Source: Halodesulfovibrio sp. MK-HDV
Lineage (GTDB): Bacteria > Desulfobacterota > Desulfovibrionia > Desulfovibrionales > Desulfovibrionaceae
Length of the DNA: 37,135 nt
Direction: 5' to 3'
Assembly (NCBI RefSeq): GCF_009914765.1
Contig: NZ_WYDS01000003.1
Location: 1 to 37,135 of the forward strand
Shown here: piece after piece, positions 1 to 8,064 of the stretch
Layout: every line of letters starts with the position of its first letter
Position numbering within the stretch: position 1 is the first letter of the stretch
Notes under the pieces: generated by a model
Seen by the model: the letters and a program-made list of their open reading frames with translations, nothing else
Databases searched by the model: none
What the model was told of the DNA's origin: nothing
Program-made: the position numbers and the translations under genes

Positions 1-75
1 TGCATTCTGTTCAATGTAGCGGATAGCTGTTTCTATCCGTTTGTAATCATGAATTTCATTTTGGCGCGTGGTCAT
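1..75 (-). CDS. Partial 5' end of an Ada/AraC-type regulator or methyltransferase
   Basis: An ATG on the minus strand at 75 opens a frame that stays open for 25 codons and runs off the left edge. The residues (MTTRQNEIHDYKRIETAIRY, then IEQNA) resemble the start of bifunctional HTH/methylated-DNA-cysteine methyltransferases of the AdaB/AraC type, which often begin with a 'DYxRIxxAIxYLExN' helix. Those proteins combine an AraC-like DNA-binding domain with an O6-alkylguanine repair domain. Only the first helix is present here, so the assignment is tentative. The gene is divergent from the chemotaxis receptor gene downstream. Confidence 0.5.
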   Translation of the reverse strand, partial: MTTRQNEIHDYKRIETAIRYIEQNA

Positions 76-262
76 GGGTATCCTCGTATGCTTCATGTCC
101 CGATGGTTTGTATACTACGGAACAGATAAAGGACTTTCCACCCGAATATTGCTTTTTTTATATGTTCTGACATTGCTTTTGATGCTAGTAGTATAGAATG
201 TAAAACATTATTTATTGTAGCTGAATGCTAGCTTGAAGGCTCTGGGTACTCATTTTTTTAGA

Positions 263-294
263 GTCGTACTACATGAAAGGGGGGTGTCGTACTA
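263..294. repeat. Pair of 9-bp direct repeats in the Ada/MCP intergenic region
   Basis: GTCGTACTA occurs at 263-271 and again at 286-294, 23 bp apart and separated by a G-rich tract. The pair sits in the divergent region between the Ada-like gene and the MCP gene, so it could be tandem binding sites for a regulator of either. There is no other support. The rest of 76-513 holds no gene I can support. Confidence 0.3.
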
Positions 295-368
295 GAAAAA
301 GAGTTTGTTAACCCTCTTATAATTTACAGTAATACATATTGAATTATGGTAATTGACCGAAAAGACAC

Positions 369-412
369 TTGCGTAGGGGCATCATTCCTGAGTGCCCTCT
401 TCCGCTACGCAA
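369..412 (+). promoter_or_regulatory. Leader hairpin upstream of the chemotaxis receptor gene
   Basis: TTGCGTAG at 369-376 pairs perfectly with CTACGCAA at 405-412, and GGGC at 377-380 can pair with GCCC at 394-397 inside it. No T-tract follows, so it is not a typical terminator. It lies about 100 bp upstream of the MCP start and would form in that gene's 5' untranslated region if transcription starts further upstream. It could affect mRNA stability or be an operator. Confidence 0.4.
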
Positions 413-513
413 CGATTAAATTTAATACACAATGGGTGTAGACGTTGGGGATATTGCATTCGTAGTAGGATGTAATGCATCCGCTGTGTATTGATATTGT
501 AAGGAGTGGAAAA

Positions 514-2100
514 ATGGGAAAATTTTCCCTAAAGATGCAAGTGGTCTTGATTGCCGCAAGTGCGCTCTTGTCGCTTGGGGTTGGGTATGGCTTTTTGTAT
601 ACAGGTTCTGATGGCGCGACTATTTCAATGGGAACGCTCGATACAGCGTTGCTTGTAACAGTCGGGCTATTTACCTTACTGGTGTTGCCACTGGTATTTA
701 TTACATTAAGCACTCTACGCACAGCTACCAGTGTTATTTGTGAAAAAAGCAAACGTGTTTGCGGGGGCGATTTTACGGTTACGTTTCCTTCATCTCCGGC
801 AGTAGACATTGCCGCAGTAGAGCTGGATATTGAAGCTATGTTTGCCAGTATGAAACATCGCCTTGGCTTTGCTCAGGGGGTGCTTACGGGCATTGATACG
901 CCGTTTGTTGTTGTCGATACAGACGAAGTGTTGACGTATACCAACGATTCTCTTCTCACTATTCTTGAACAGAACGGGAAGCCGGAAGATTACTACGGAC
1001 AGAATGTCGCGTATTTCTTTTATGGTGATGCGTCCCGCCGTACGGTTTTAGCAGATAGTCTTGAGAAGCATATTGTAACTAAACGCGAAGTTGTCCTTAC
1101 AGGTCGTAAGGGTGGACAGCGAAAGATTTACATTAACGCGTCTCCGTTGTTCGATTTGAATGGCGAGCTAATGGGTGCGCTTTGTATTTATCAGGACTTA
1201 ACAGCCTTGCGTCAGCGTGAGGAAGAAATACTGAATAAGAATGAGCAGATTGCCTCTGCTGTGCGCGATTCTGAAGATGTTTCCGATGATGTTGCACGCG
1301 TGGCGCATGAGATTTCTGCGCAGATGGAAGAAACGAGCCTTGCTGTTTCTCGTCAGACTGAGCGTGCAATGGAAACAGCGACAGCAATGGAACAGATGAA
1401 TGTTGCCGTTACAGAAGTTGCGCAGAGCGCCTCCAGCGCTGCAGAACAGGCAACGTCTGCCCGTGATAAAGCAGAGCAGGGTTCAAAAGTCGTTGGTGAA
1501 GCCATTGATGCTATTGACGATGTGGCTCGGTTATCACACCAGTTGCACACAGATATGGCCTCGTTGGGTCAGCAGGCTGAAGGTATCGGTACCGTCATGA
1601 ATGTTATTACCGATATTGCAGACCAGACCAACTTGCTTGCACTGAACGCAGCTATTGAAGCTGCCCGAGCAGGCGATGCTGGACGCGGGTTTGCTGTTGT
1701 TGCGGATGAAGTTCGTAAGCTTGCAGAGAAAACAATGCAGGCAACAAAAGAGGTGGGTGACGCCATTGATGCTATTCAGTCAGGCGCCCAGCGCAATCTG
1801 GAAAGCGTTGAGGCTGCGACCACTGCCGTGGCTCGTTCCAGAGAGCTTTCCGGCGCTTCAGGTGAAGTGCTGAGTAGTATTGTGGAACTTGTGACCGATT
1901 CAACAGATCAAGTGCAGGCCATTGCCACAGCAGCCGACGAACAGGCAGCTACCAGTGACCATATTAATCGTTCTGTAGATGAAGTCCGGACAATCTCGGA
2001 ACAATCAGCAGACGATATTGTGACCGCTTCAGACGGTGTTCGTGAATTGTCTGTTATGGCTGGGAAACTGCGAAAAATTATCCAGTCTATAGGGTCTTAA
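514..2100 (+). CDS. Methyl-accepting chemotaxis protein with PAS domain
   Basis: A 528-residue chemoreceptor. The start at 514 has AAGGAG at 501-506 at good spacing; an in-frame ATG at 475 has no ribosome binding site. Two membrane helices (about residues 7-28 and 43-65) flank a very short periplasmic loop, so sensing is probably not periplasmic. A cytoplasmic PAS domain (about 115-235, with 'PFVVVDTDE' and '[17 protein letters not shown]') is the likely input module. The C-terminal half is a methyl-accepting signalling coiled coil with the conserved hairpin '[17 protein letters not shown]' and '[14 protein letters not shown]', which contacts CheA and CheW. No CheR-tethering pentapeptide is visible at the C-terminus. 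The gene is monocistronic and ends at a terminator shared with the convergent HD-GYP gene. The ligand cannot be read from sequence; redox or an internal metabolite is plausible for a PAS-linked MCP. Confidence 0.95.
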   Translation: MGKFSLKMQVVLIAASALLSLGVGYGFLYTGSDGATISMGTLDTALLVTVGLFTLLVLPLVFITLSTLRTATSVICEKSKRVCGGDFTVTFPSSPAVDIAAVELDIEAMFASMKHRLGFAQGVLTGIDTPFVVVDTDEVLTYTNDSLLTILEQNGKPEDYYGQNVAYFFYGDASRRTVLADSLEKHIVTKREVVLTGRKGGQRKIYINASPLFDLNGELMGALCIYQDLTALRQREEEILNKNEQIASAVRDSEDVSDDVARVAHEISAQMEETSLAVSRQTERAMETATAMEQMNVAVTEVAQSASSAAEQATSARDKAEQGSKVVGEAIDAIDDVARLSHQLHTDMASLGQQAEGIGTVMNVITDIADQTNLLALNAAIEAARAGDAGRGFAVVADEVRKLAEKTMQATKEVGDAIDAIQSGAQRNLESVEAATTAVARSRELSGASGEVLSSIVELVTDSTDQVQAIATAADEQAATSDHINRSVDEVRTISEQSADDIVTASDGVRELSVMAGKLRKIIQSIGS

Positions 2101-2140
2101 CTTCACATGGGTGGTGTTTAGTAGATAGGTATTGTGAAAT

Positions 2141-2184
2141 AAAAAAGGCTGAGGAACGCAAATGTCGTTTCTCAGCCTTTTTTT
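2141..2184. terminator. Bidirectional intrinsic terminator
   Basis: AAGGCTGAG near 2145-2153 pairs with CTCAGCCTT at 2171-2179, with an A-run on the left and a T-run on the right. It lies between the convergent MCP and HD-GYP genes and can serve both strands. Confidence 0.85.
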
Positions 2185-2188
2185 GTTG

Positions 2189-4027
2189 TTATGCTGGGGA
2201 CGATTCGTTTTTATCCAGATATTGTTCCCGTATTTGTCGTATTTCTTCTTCGTATTTGGTGAAGATATCTACGAGCTGTGGATCAAAGGCTTTGGCGCGT
2301 TCTGAAGCTATGTAGGAAACAACGCGATCCCGAGGCCATGCTTCTTTGTAACAACGCTTTGAGCAGAGTGCGTCGTACACGTCGGCCAGCATAGTCACTC
2401 GTGCAAAAATACTGATTCCGTCTTCACGCAATCCATTCGGGTACCCGTTCCCGTCCCACCTTTCATGATGCTGATGTGCAATTTCACATGCGATCTTTAA
2501 TAACTCTCTACTGGAACCATCCAAAATATCTTTTCCGATGGAAGTGTGTGTTTTAATAATCTCAAATTCTTCTACAGTAAGCTTTCCGGGTTTATGCAGA
2601 ATAGCTTCAGGAATCCCTATCTTTCCAACATCGTGCATAGGAGATGCGGCTTCGAGCAAGTCGAGGTCTTTTTCTTTCATTCCTATGTGGTTACCAATGA
2701 AACGAGATATTTTCGCGACCCGTTGCACGTGCCCGCCTGTCTCTTTTGATCGAGCCTCAATAACCTCGCCCAGAGTTGAAACAATAACTTTTTGTGTTTC
2801 TATCACTTCTTTATCCAGAATGATTATGCGTTCTTTGCTTTGGCGCAAAATGATTTGTTTTTGCAGGTTATTGTAGGTGAGAAAGAGTATGAGAGATAAT
2901 ATAAAAATGATTGCAAGTGCAGGAATGAGAGCTTTGTTGTGTTTAATAAAAAAAGATTCTGGCTTGTTGATAAGTGAGGCCTCGATAGGAAGTGTGTCGA
3001 GAGCAATGTTGAATTTTTTAAGGCGTTGGTAGTCATAAATACTTTTATGTACGTTCGCATCGAGTTGAAGAGGGATGACTGGCTGTCCTGCCAACAGGCG
3101 GATGATAGAAAAGGCAGCCTGTTTACCCAGACTGTCAGCGGAAAGGACTTTACCCCCGAGTACACCTGTTTCTAATTGAAAAGACCAGGATACGAGAATG
3201 GGAACTGATGAAATTTTTGCGAGCTCTTTTTCAATAGATCCCTGTGTGTAAAATTTATCGTCAGCAGTTTTGAAATGCGGGAGCAGATATATGATTTCGT
3301 GGGATTTTCTGGATTTTACGAAGACCTTAAGCTCTTCAAGAGTCATGACCGGAGTTAGTTTGAGATTGATTTGCTGAGGAAGTTTTGACGCAATGCTGCT
3401 GATTTCTTCAATCATGGAATGACATGTAGGACTTTCGTCTCCAATGATATGCACTATACGTATGTAGGGACGCATTCGGATGGCTTGACGGATTGTTCCG
3501 AGATGATCGGCTTTTTCTGCAATGATCGAGCGTATGTTGGAATCTGCGGAAGGTAGTTGCGCGTTATTAATGCCGCTTGCGACTACAGGAACATTCGGAA
3601 AAATATCAACGCCGTATGTTTGCATGAAACGTAAGGCATCGTTATCTGTAGCGATAATTCCGTCTGGCAACGTGAATGCATATTTATTTGCATACATGAG
3701 AGCTAATGAACTTAGATAGCTTGGGTCAGAAAAATTCTTACTATCCATAAATTCAAAGCGAAGCCGTGTGGCGGGTGATTGCCTCTTAAATGTATCTATG
3801 ATCGCTTTGTTTGTGTTAACCGTCCATGTGTCGGTGGGAGAAAAAGAATGTATGATGAGAATAGTTTTTGGTGCACAGATAGGGATACTGTGTGCAGGAA
3901 CTGCGCTGGATATAATACAATAGATAATAAGAAAGAGAGTTGCACAAAGTATTAAACAAAGTTGTGCAACCCGTTGTGAAAAAAAGATATGTATGGAAGG
4001 ATTAATTTCCTCGATATCAATACGCAT
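2189..4027 (-). CDS. HD-GYP cyclic-di-GMP phosphodiesterase with periplasmic ABC-substrate-binding-like sensor
   Basis: A 612-residue membrane sensor. A hydrophobic helix (about residues 21-44) is followed by a periplasmic region (about 52-345) resembling the ABC-type substrate-binding fold of the TrpX/PF04392 kind ('TILIIHSFSPTDTW', 'DGIIATDNDALRF', 'NVPVVASGINN'). A second membrane helix (about 367-388) and a short linker lead to a C-terminal HD-GYP domain. That domain has the metal-binding HD pair in 'PMHDVGKIGIP', further histidines in 'IAHQHHERWDG', and an intact GYP motif ('GNGYPNG'), so it should hydrolyse c-di-GMP. The ATG at 4027 has only a weak ribosome binding site and no better start is visible. 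Upstream, 4028-4279 has no gene; ACAGTATG occurs twice there (4175 and 4191). It is a functional counterpart of the GGDEF gene upstream on the same strand. Confidence 0.9.
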   Translation of the reverse strand: MRIDIEEINPSIHIFFSQRVAQLCLILCATLFLIIYCIISSAVPAHSIPICAPKTILIIHSFSPTDTWTVNTNKAIIDTFKRQSPATRLRFEFMDSKNFSDPSYLSSLALMYANKYAFTLPDGIIATDNDALRFMQTYGVDIFPNVPVVASGINNAQLPSADSNIRSIIAEKADHLGTIRQAIRMRPYIRIVHIIGDESPTCHSMIEEISSIASKLPQQINLKLTPVMTLEELKVFVKSRKSHEIIYLLPHFKTADDKFYTQGSIEKELAKISSVPILVSWSFQLETGVLGGKVLSADSLGKQAAFSIIRLLAGQPVIPLQLDANVHKSIYDYQRLKKFNIALDTLPIEASLINKPESFFIKHNKALIPALAIIFILSLILFLTYNNLQKQIILRQSKERIIILDKEVIETQKVIVSTLGEVIEARSKETGGHVQRVAKISRFIGNHIGMKEKDLDLLEAASPMHDVGKIGIPEAILHKPGKLTVEEFEIIKTHTSIGKDILDGSSRELLKIACEIAHQHHERWDGNGYPNGLREDGISIFARVTMLADVYDALCSKRCYKEAWPRDRVVSYIASERAKAFDPQLVDIFTKYEEEIRQIREQYLDKNESSPA

Positions 4028-4279
4028 GAAATATTATTTCACGTCATGATCACAGAGGTAATTATTAGCTGTGTATTCTATGGCAGTAAAAAATGATATT
4101 TTTAACGAAAAGAGGTATTCATTACATTTATTAGAAGAAAGTAAAGAGCATGTTTTATGGATGCACTATTTTCTACAGTATGTTTTGAATACAGTATGAT
4201 GAATATTGAAAAGAAGTAATGTTGAAAATATGTTGTAATGTAATAGTTCTATTTTTAGAGACAGATATATTTGGAAGAA

Positions 4280-4873
4280 CTAAATATCAATAATTTGTCC
4301 GGTAATATCGCATTCAATAATGTCCAGATAAGATTGCGCAACATCTTTTACAGATACAGTGTTTTCTGCATGCATTCCCATTTTTTCCATTGTTTCCTGA
4401 ATCCATCCGGGGCTGACAGCATTTATGCGTTGGTCTTTTCCTAATTCTAGGGCGGCTGCGTATACAAAGGAATTTATTGCTCCGCTGGCAAATGCGGCGC
4501 CAGCTGTCCCTGTGATTGGGTGTCTGGCTAAAATACCACTGGTAAGTGTGATAGAACCACGCGGTGGCAGGTAGTTGCGGGCTTCAAGAGCTATATGTAT
4601 CTGACCGAGCATTTTGCTGCGGACGCTGTACATGAGTTTATCTTCATCCAGTTCAGTTAAGGGGGCAAATGAAGCATCACCAGCGGTAACGACTACATGG
4701 TCAAATGCTCCAATCCTTTTGAAAAACGTAGATACTGATGCGGGATCGGTCATGTCGATCGCAGGAGAAGTATGTCTTGAAGCTTCGATAACAATGAATT
4801 TAGGACGTGCGGCCTGCACAACATGCGATCCAATTAAGCCGCTAGCACCAATAACGATTACGCGTTGGGGCAT
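4280..4873 (-). CDS. SDR-fold protein, atypical (Lin1944-like), lacking catalytic motif
   Basis: A 197-residue short-chain dehydrogenase/reductase-fold protein. The N-terminal dinucleotide-binding loop is clear ('VIVIGASGLIGSHV'), as are 'DHVVVTAGDA' and 'INAVSPGWIQETM'. The usual active-site Tyr-x-x-x-Lys is absent: the matching helix reads 'AGAAFASGAINSFVYAAALE'. This matches the subgroup typified by Listeria Lin1944, described as SDRs that lack the typical catalytic residues and have no known function. It is shorter than classical SDRs (about 250 residues). The ATG at 4873 lies inside the end of the upstream diguanylate cyclase gene (16-bp overlap), which implies a shared mRNA and translational coupling. 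It may bind NAD(P) without catalysis, for example as a sensor; that is inference. Confidence 0.85.
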   Translation of the reverse strand: MPQRVIVIGASGLIGSHVVQAARPKFIVIEASRHTSPAIDMTDPASVSTFFKRIGAFDHVVVTAGDASFAPLTELDEDKLMYSVRSKMLGQIHIALEARNYLPPRGSITLTSGILARHPITGTAGAAFASGAINSFVYAAALELGKDQRINAVSPGWIQETMEKMGMHAENTVSVKDVAQSYLDIIECDITGQIIDI

Positions 4874-5790
4874 AGCAATCTCTTTTCTTCTGTATTGTCA
4901 ATGACTGTGCGGTTTCGTCCAGAATTTTTGCAGTGGTATAGCTGCTTGTCTGCCCGTGTAAGGACTGCGATGCTGTATTCATTATGTTGAGACATGGCAC
5001 CGCCAAATGATGCAGTAACGCTGACTTTTTCACCATCGTGCATAAGCCACGCGTTTTGAACAATCTTACGTAATCGTTCTGCCATTCCGGTGAGATTTTC
5101 TATGGTTGTGTTGGGCACAAATACAACAAATTCTTCTCCGCCCCATCGGCATATGACATCAAGAAAGCGTAACGAGCTCATCAGCGTTTGTGCAACCATG
5201 TGGATGACTTGGTCTCCTATGTAGTGCCCGAACGTGTCATTTACAGCTTTAAAATCATCAATATCAATGAAGAGAACACCAAACGGGGCAAGGTTTTGCT
5301 CCATTGCGTGGTCAAGATTTCGCATGGTTATTTCGGCATAACGGCGATTGCCGATACCGGTGAGTTTGTCAGTTAAAACCTCTTTGCGAAGCAGTTCCAT
5401 TTCTCGACGAATATTGAGTGACTCACTGTTCTCCGCAAAGACTTCTACTGCACCTACGATTTTCCCGCCGGAGTCAAGCATAGGTGATGCCTGAACCGTA
5501 ACTGGGACTTTGTGTCCAAGCTTATGACGCATGAAGACGCTATGGTGTTTTTCTTTTCCGTCACACAGAGTCGCAGCAAGCGGGCAGCCCTTTTCACAGA
5601 GGGCACAGCCACTTTCATCTTCATGCCGTAGAAGATTTTCTGAACAAATTTTCCCCACCATTTCAGCTGCGGTGTATCCGCTAAGCCGTTCTGCTGCCTT
5701 ATTCCAATACGTAATGCGACGTTCTGCATCTACAAAATAGATACCATCAGTCACTGAGTTGAGCAGAGTTTGATAAAACATTTGATCCAT
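4858..5790 (-). CDS. Diguanylate cyclase with Cys-rich PAS domain
   Basis: A 310-residue soluble sensor that makes c-di-GMP from GTP. I place the start at 5790, which has a GGGGGAG ribosome binding site 7 bases upstream; the in-frame ATG at 5829 has none. An N-terminal PAS domain (about 5-125) contains a cysteine cluster 'CALCEKGCPLAATLC', which suggests a metal or Fe-S cofactor or redox sensing. The GGDEF domain (about 135-300) has an intact GGEEF active site and, exactly five residues before it, an RxxD inhibitory site ('RFLD'), so feedback inhibition by c-di-GMP is expected. There is no membrane segment. The 3' end overlaps the SDR gene by 16 bp. With the HD-GYP gene just downstream it forms a local c-di-GMP synthesis and breakdown set. 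Confidence 0.93.
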   Translation of the reverse strand: MDQMFYQTLLNSVTDGIYFVDAERRITYWNKAAERLSGYTAAEMVGKICSENLLRHEDESGCALCEKGCPLAATLCDGKEKHHSVFMRHKLGHKVPVTVQASPMLDSGGKIVGAVEVFAENSESLNIRREMELLRKEVLTDKLTGIGNRRYAEITMRNLDHAMEQNLAPFGVLFIDIDDFKAVNDTFGHYIGDQVIHMVAQTLMSSLRFLDVICRWGGEEFVVFVPNTTIENLTGMAERLRKIVQNAWLMHDGEKVSVTASFGGAMSQHNEYSIAVLTRADKQLYHCKNSGRNRTVIDNTEEKRLLCPNA

Positions 5791-6081
5791 AAAGAAACTC
5801 CCCCGAAAAGAGTACAGCACGCACAACATATTCTCCCCGATAACTGGAATAGTGTTGCATTAGCTGGCAAAGCGCAAAGTAAGACCAGGCGTCTGTATGA
5901 TCAGTGGCGAAGTAATCAACGAGATTCATTTTGCTGGAGTAAAGTAAGATACTTTGCGCAAACAAAAGAAATATATCTATACATACACTGTTTGTGTCGT
6001 AAAAACAACTGGTTGAGAGTGTTTCAGGTCTGTCTGTTTTTTTGGACAATGAAAGGTGGCTGCTTAATGTGATGATAATCA

Positions 6082-6115
6082 ATTCTTGAGAATAATTAAT
6101 ATTTTTATATATAAT
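6082..6115 (+). promoter_or_regulatory. Sigma-70-type promoter with overlapping palindrome
   Basis: TTGAGA at 6086-6091 and TATAAT at 6110-6115 are separated by 18 bp, a good housekeeping promoter. The -35 box lies within the palindrome ATTCTTGAGAAT (6082-6093), which could be an operator. Transcription would begin near 6122 and run into the structured leader before the TauE/SafE gene. The region from 5791 to this site holds no supportable gene. Confidence 0.6.
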
Positions 6116-6173
6116 CAGAAAAACACTGTTATCGTGGTGGGTTCGAAGGATTAGACAAAAGAGTTGCTCGCTT

Positions 6174-6338
6174 TTTATTCCTGTTACCCCATTGATACTG
6201 GCTGTAAGTACGACTTGTTTCGCCAGTAAAAGGAATAAAGCTTCGTCAGTGATAGATGAGTGACGGAGCGTAATTGTGCTCTTGTTGGACGGAAGGAATT
6301 AGAACAGTAAGGCTTAATGCTTTGCTGTTTTCTCTTTT
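6174..6338 (+). ncRNA. Structured leader with intrinsic terminator (candidate attenuator, riboswitch or small RNA)
   Basis: Three elements follow the promoter at 6086-6115. First, a two-tier stem: TTTATTCCT (6174-6182) pairs with AGGAATAAA (6231-6239), enclosing ACTGGC (6197-6202) with GCCAGT (6222-6227). Second, GCTTCGTCA (6240-6248) pairs with TGACGGAGC (6261-6269). Third, an 11-bp stem AACAGTAAGGC (6303-6313) with GCTTTGCTGTT (6319-6329), closed by a 5-nt loop and followed by a pyrimidine run ending TCTCTTTT. The last is a credible intrinsic terminator about 90 bp before the exporter ATG. The order promoter, fold, terminator, gene is that of an attenuator or riboswitch, but a free small RNA of about 215 nt is equally possible. 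I do not recognise a known riboswitch class. Confidence 0.5.
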
Positions 6339-6427
6339 ATTATAACTGGTTTGGTAGGCTTTAGAGGCAGTGCATTACAAATAAAGCCGTGATATGGTCT
6401 CGAAAAATATAAGTAGGACGTGTGCTT

Positions 6428-7183
6428 ATGGATTCACTTACTGTTCTCATATTCGGTTTGTCATTCAGTTTCAGTTTTATATTTGCTCTCGGTGGTATCG
6501 GGTCGGCTGCCGCGATTATTCCAGTACTCACATGGGTCGGTGTTCCCTTTAATATAGCGCGTCCGACAGGGTTATTCATCAACACGTTAAGCATGGGCGG
6601 CGCTACTTATTCTAATATTAAAGGTGGCAGGCTCGATTTTAAATTAGGTTTGCCGGTAATTGTGACTTCATTAGTTATGGCTCCCATAGGCGCGTGGAGC
6701 GGACACTTTTTTCCTACGCAATATATTCTGATTGCGCTTGTAGTTTTCCTGATGTTTGCATCATGCATGATGCTTTTCTTCAAGGGACTGAAGGGTGAAG
6801 TCGTTTATCGGGATGATCATCCGTTTGTAGGTCCTGCTTTTGTGGGTGTTCTTGCTGGCTTTTTTTCCGGCCTGCTTGGAGTAGGAGGCGGTGCGCTTAT
6901 TTCTCCACTGTTGATTCTGCAGGGTTTCAATCCCAAAAAGATTGCTGCCATTACGGCGTTTGCCGTGCCTTTTTCTTCTCTAGCCGGATTTATTACATAT
7001 GCTCTTATGGGCTCGGTTGCTTGGAAAATTTGGATAGTTGCGGGTGTTGCGGCATGTATTGGCGGGTATCTCGGAACAAGTGTTATGCATAAACGAATGC
7101 AGCCTTCCGCGGTAAAAAAATTCCTTGGTTGCATTCTCTTTCTTGTGGGACTTCGCATCCTTTTAGACATGATTTTCACATAG
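6428..7183 (+). CDS. TauE/SafE-family sulfite/organosulfur-type exporter
   Basis: A 251-residue polytopic membrane protein of the TauE/SafE (DUF81) family, members of which export sulfite, sulfoacetate or related anions. It has about eight hydrophobic segments in two similar halves, each with the glycine-rich family signature: 'FALGGIGSAAAIIPVLTWVG' near the N-terminus and 'GLLGVGGGALISPLLILQG' in the middle. The ATG at 6428 is chosen because AGGA at 6415-6418 is 9 bases away; the GTG two codons earlier is too close to it. It is a single gene with its own promoter and leader upstream and a strong terminator just after the stop. The substrate is unknown; sulfite or a sulfonate would suit a sulfate reducer. 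Confidence 0.9.
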   Translation: MDSLTVLIFGLSFSFSFIFALGGIGSAAAIIPVLTWVGVPFNIARPTGLFINTLSMGGATYSNIKGGRLDFKLGLPVIVTSLVMAPIGAWSGHFFPTQYILIALVVFLMFASCMMLFFKGLKGEVVYRDDHPFVGPAFVGVLAGFFSGLLGVGGGALISPLLILQGFNPKKIAAITAFAVPFSSLAGFITYALMGSVAWKIWIVAGVAACIGGYLGTSVMHKRMQPSAVKKFLGCILFLVGLRILLDMIFT

Positions 7184-7202
7184 ATAAAAATAGATGAGTA
7201 AT

Positions 7203-7237
7203 AAAAAAAGAGACCATAGTTATGGTCTCTTTTTTTT
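7203..7237 (+). terminator. Intrinsic terminator after the TauE/SafE gene
   Basis: AGAGACCATA pairs perfectly with TATGGTCTCT across a 2-nt loop, preceded by an A-run and followed by eight T. It is symmetric and would also work on the minus strand. Confidence 0.9.
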
Positions 7238-7396
7238 GGGGATATCTGAGGGGATGTAGAAATAAGTGAACCTCCCCTGGTGAGGGGGAGGCACACAAAG
7301 AAGAGCGTTCTAATTCTAAAATTTTTTAGAAGGTACCAGCATGAATGGTGGTGCATGAAAGTAACCTGCGGAATAGTTACTTTGGTACCAGAACAA

Positions 7397-7414
7397 ATTG
7401 ATTGCTCAATCAAT
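7397..7414. promoter_or_regulatory. Palindromic operator-like site, copy 1
   Basis: ATTGATTG-CT-CAATCAAT is a perfect 8-bp inverted repeat. Its 16-bp core TTGATTGCTCAATCAA differs by one base from a second site at 7976-7991, so the two are probably recognised by the same dimeric protein. Confidence 0.45.
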
Positions 7415-7973
7415 AAGTAGTTTTTTAAATTTTCATGCTCTCTGTGTCAATGTAAAAAAAAGAGAAAGTTACTAATAGTTTAATCAGATGACAGATTTTT
7501 TAAAATAAAGTTAATAAAATTAGATAGCTGTCTCTTGAAGAGGGAGTAGAAAGAAAATTGTTATTGTTCAAATTGAGCACAAAACAGGAAATTGGTTGGT
7601 CCAAGATATTTTTTTCATTAAAAAAAGATTGCACGAATAACTGTACAACAGATGCAGCTTAGTAAAATAAATTTACAGCTTGTTTTCTAATGATGTGCTT
7701 GAAAAAGGAAGCGTGAATGAAGAAAAAAGCAGAGAAGAAATACGATAATATTTAATATTTTTGATATCTTAATGTGTAAAATAGCATGAGATAAGCACGT
7801 GAGTGTTGAGTTTTTTTTTAGAAGTGGCTTCGCGAAAAATATATTAGTAGCTTCAAAAAAGTGAGCATAGGTGCTTGTAGTTATATCTAGCGCATTTTTA
7901 AATCGACAGATCACTCTTGTGATGTGTGGTGCTAAAGGACTTTGCTAAAATTTTACATCGTGATAATTCTTCC

Positions 7974-7991
7974 GGTTGATTGCTCAACCAA
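7974..7991. promoter_or_regulatory. Palindromic operator-like site, copy 2
   Basis: GGTTGA-TTGC-TCAACC is a perfect 6-bp inverted repeat that includes TTGATTGCTCAACCAA (7976-7991), a near-identical copy of the site at 7398-7413. It lies about 190 bp before the lactate permease start. TTGA-N4-TCAA symmetry is compatible with a GntR- or TetR-type regulator; the identity is unknown. Confidence 0.45.
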
Positions 7992-8064
7992 CTGCGTTGA
8001 GCTTCAACTCTGTGGGCCCTTATGCAGGACGTTGCCGTTCTCTGCATGAATAGGGTGGTGGACT

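Larger units (their letters stand above)
7238..8064. other. Long AT-rich intergenic region upstream of lactate permease, no supported gene
   Basis: No convincing coding frame is present. Visible structures are CCTCCCC paired with GGGGGAGG near 7271-7291; AAAGTAAC paired with GTTACTTT near 7368-7383, flanked by two copies of GGTACCAG; and two related palindromes described separately. From about 7420 to 7960 the DNA is very AT-rich and otherwise featureless to me. Near 8020-8056 a third fold is possible (CCCT..ATGCAG with CTGCAT..AGGG). The length is unusual for a single-gene promoter and suggests a complex control region. Confidence 0.5.

Noticed and set aside
405-809. 134-codon minus-strand frame
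   Set aside because: It overlaps the start of the MCP gene on the other strand and has no ribosome binding site or family pattern.
5747-6082. Frames on both strands upstream of the cyclase gene
   Set aside because: They overlap the cyclase start and the promoter region and have low-complexity, non-protein-like composition.
6130-6165. tRNA-like GGGTTCGAA
   Set aside because: No acceptor stem, anticodon arm or CCA context around it.
7687-7914. 75-codon minus-strand frame in the lactate permease upstream gap
   Set aside because: Composition follows the AT-rich DNA; no ribosome binding site and no recognisable motif.
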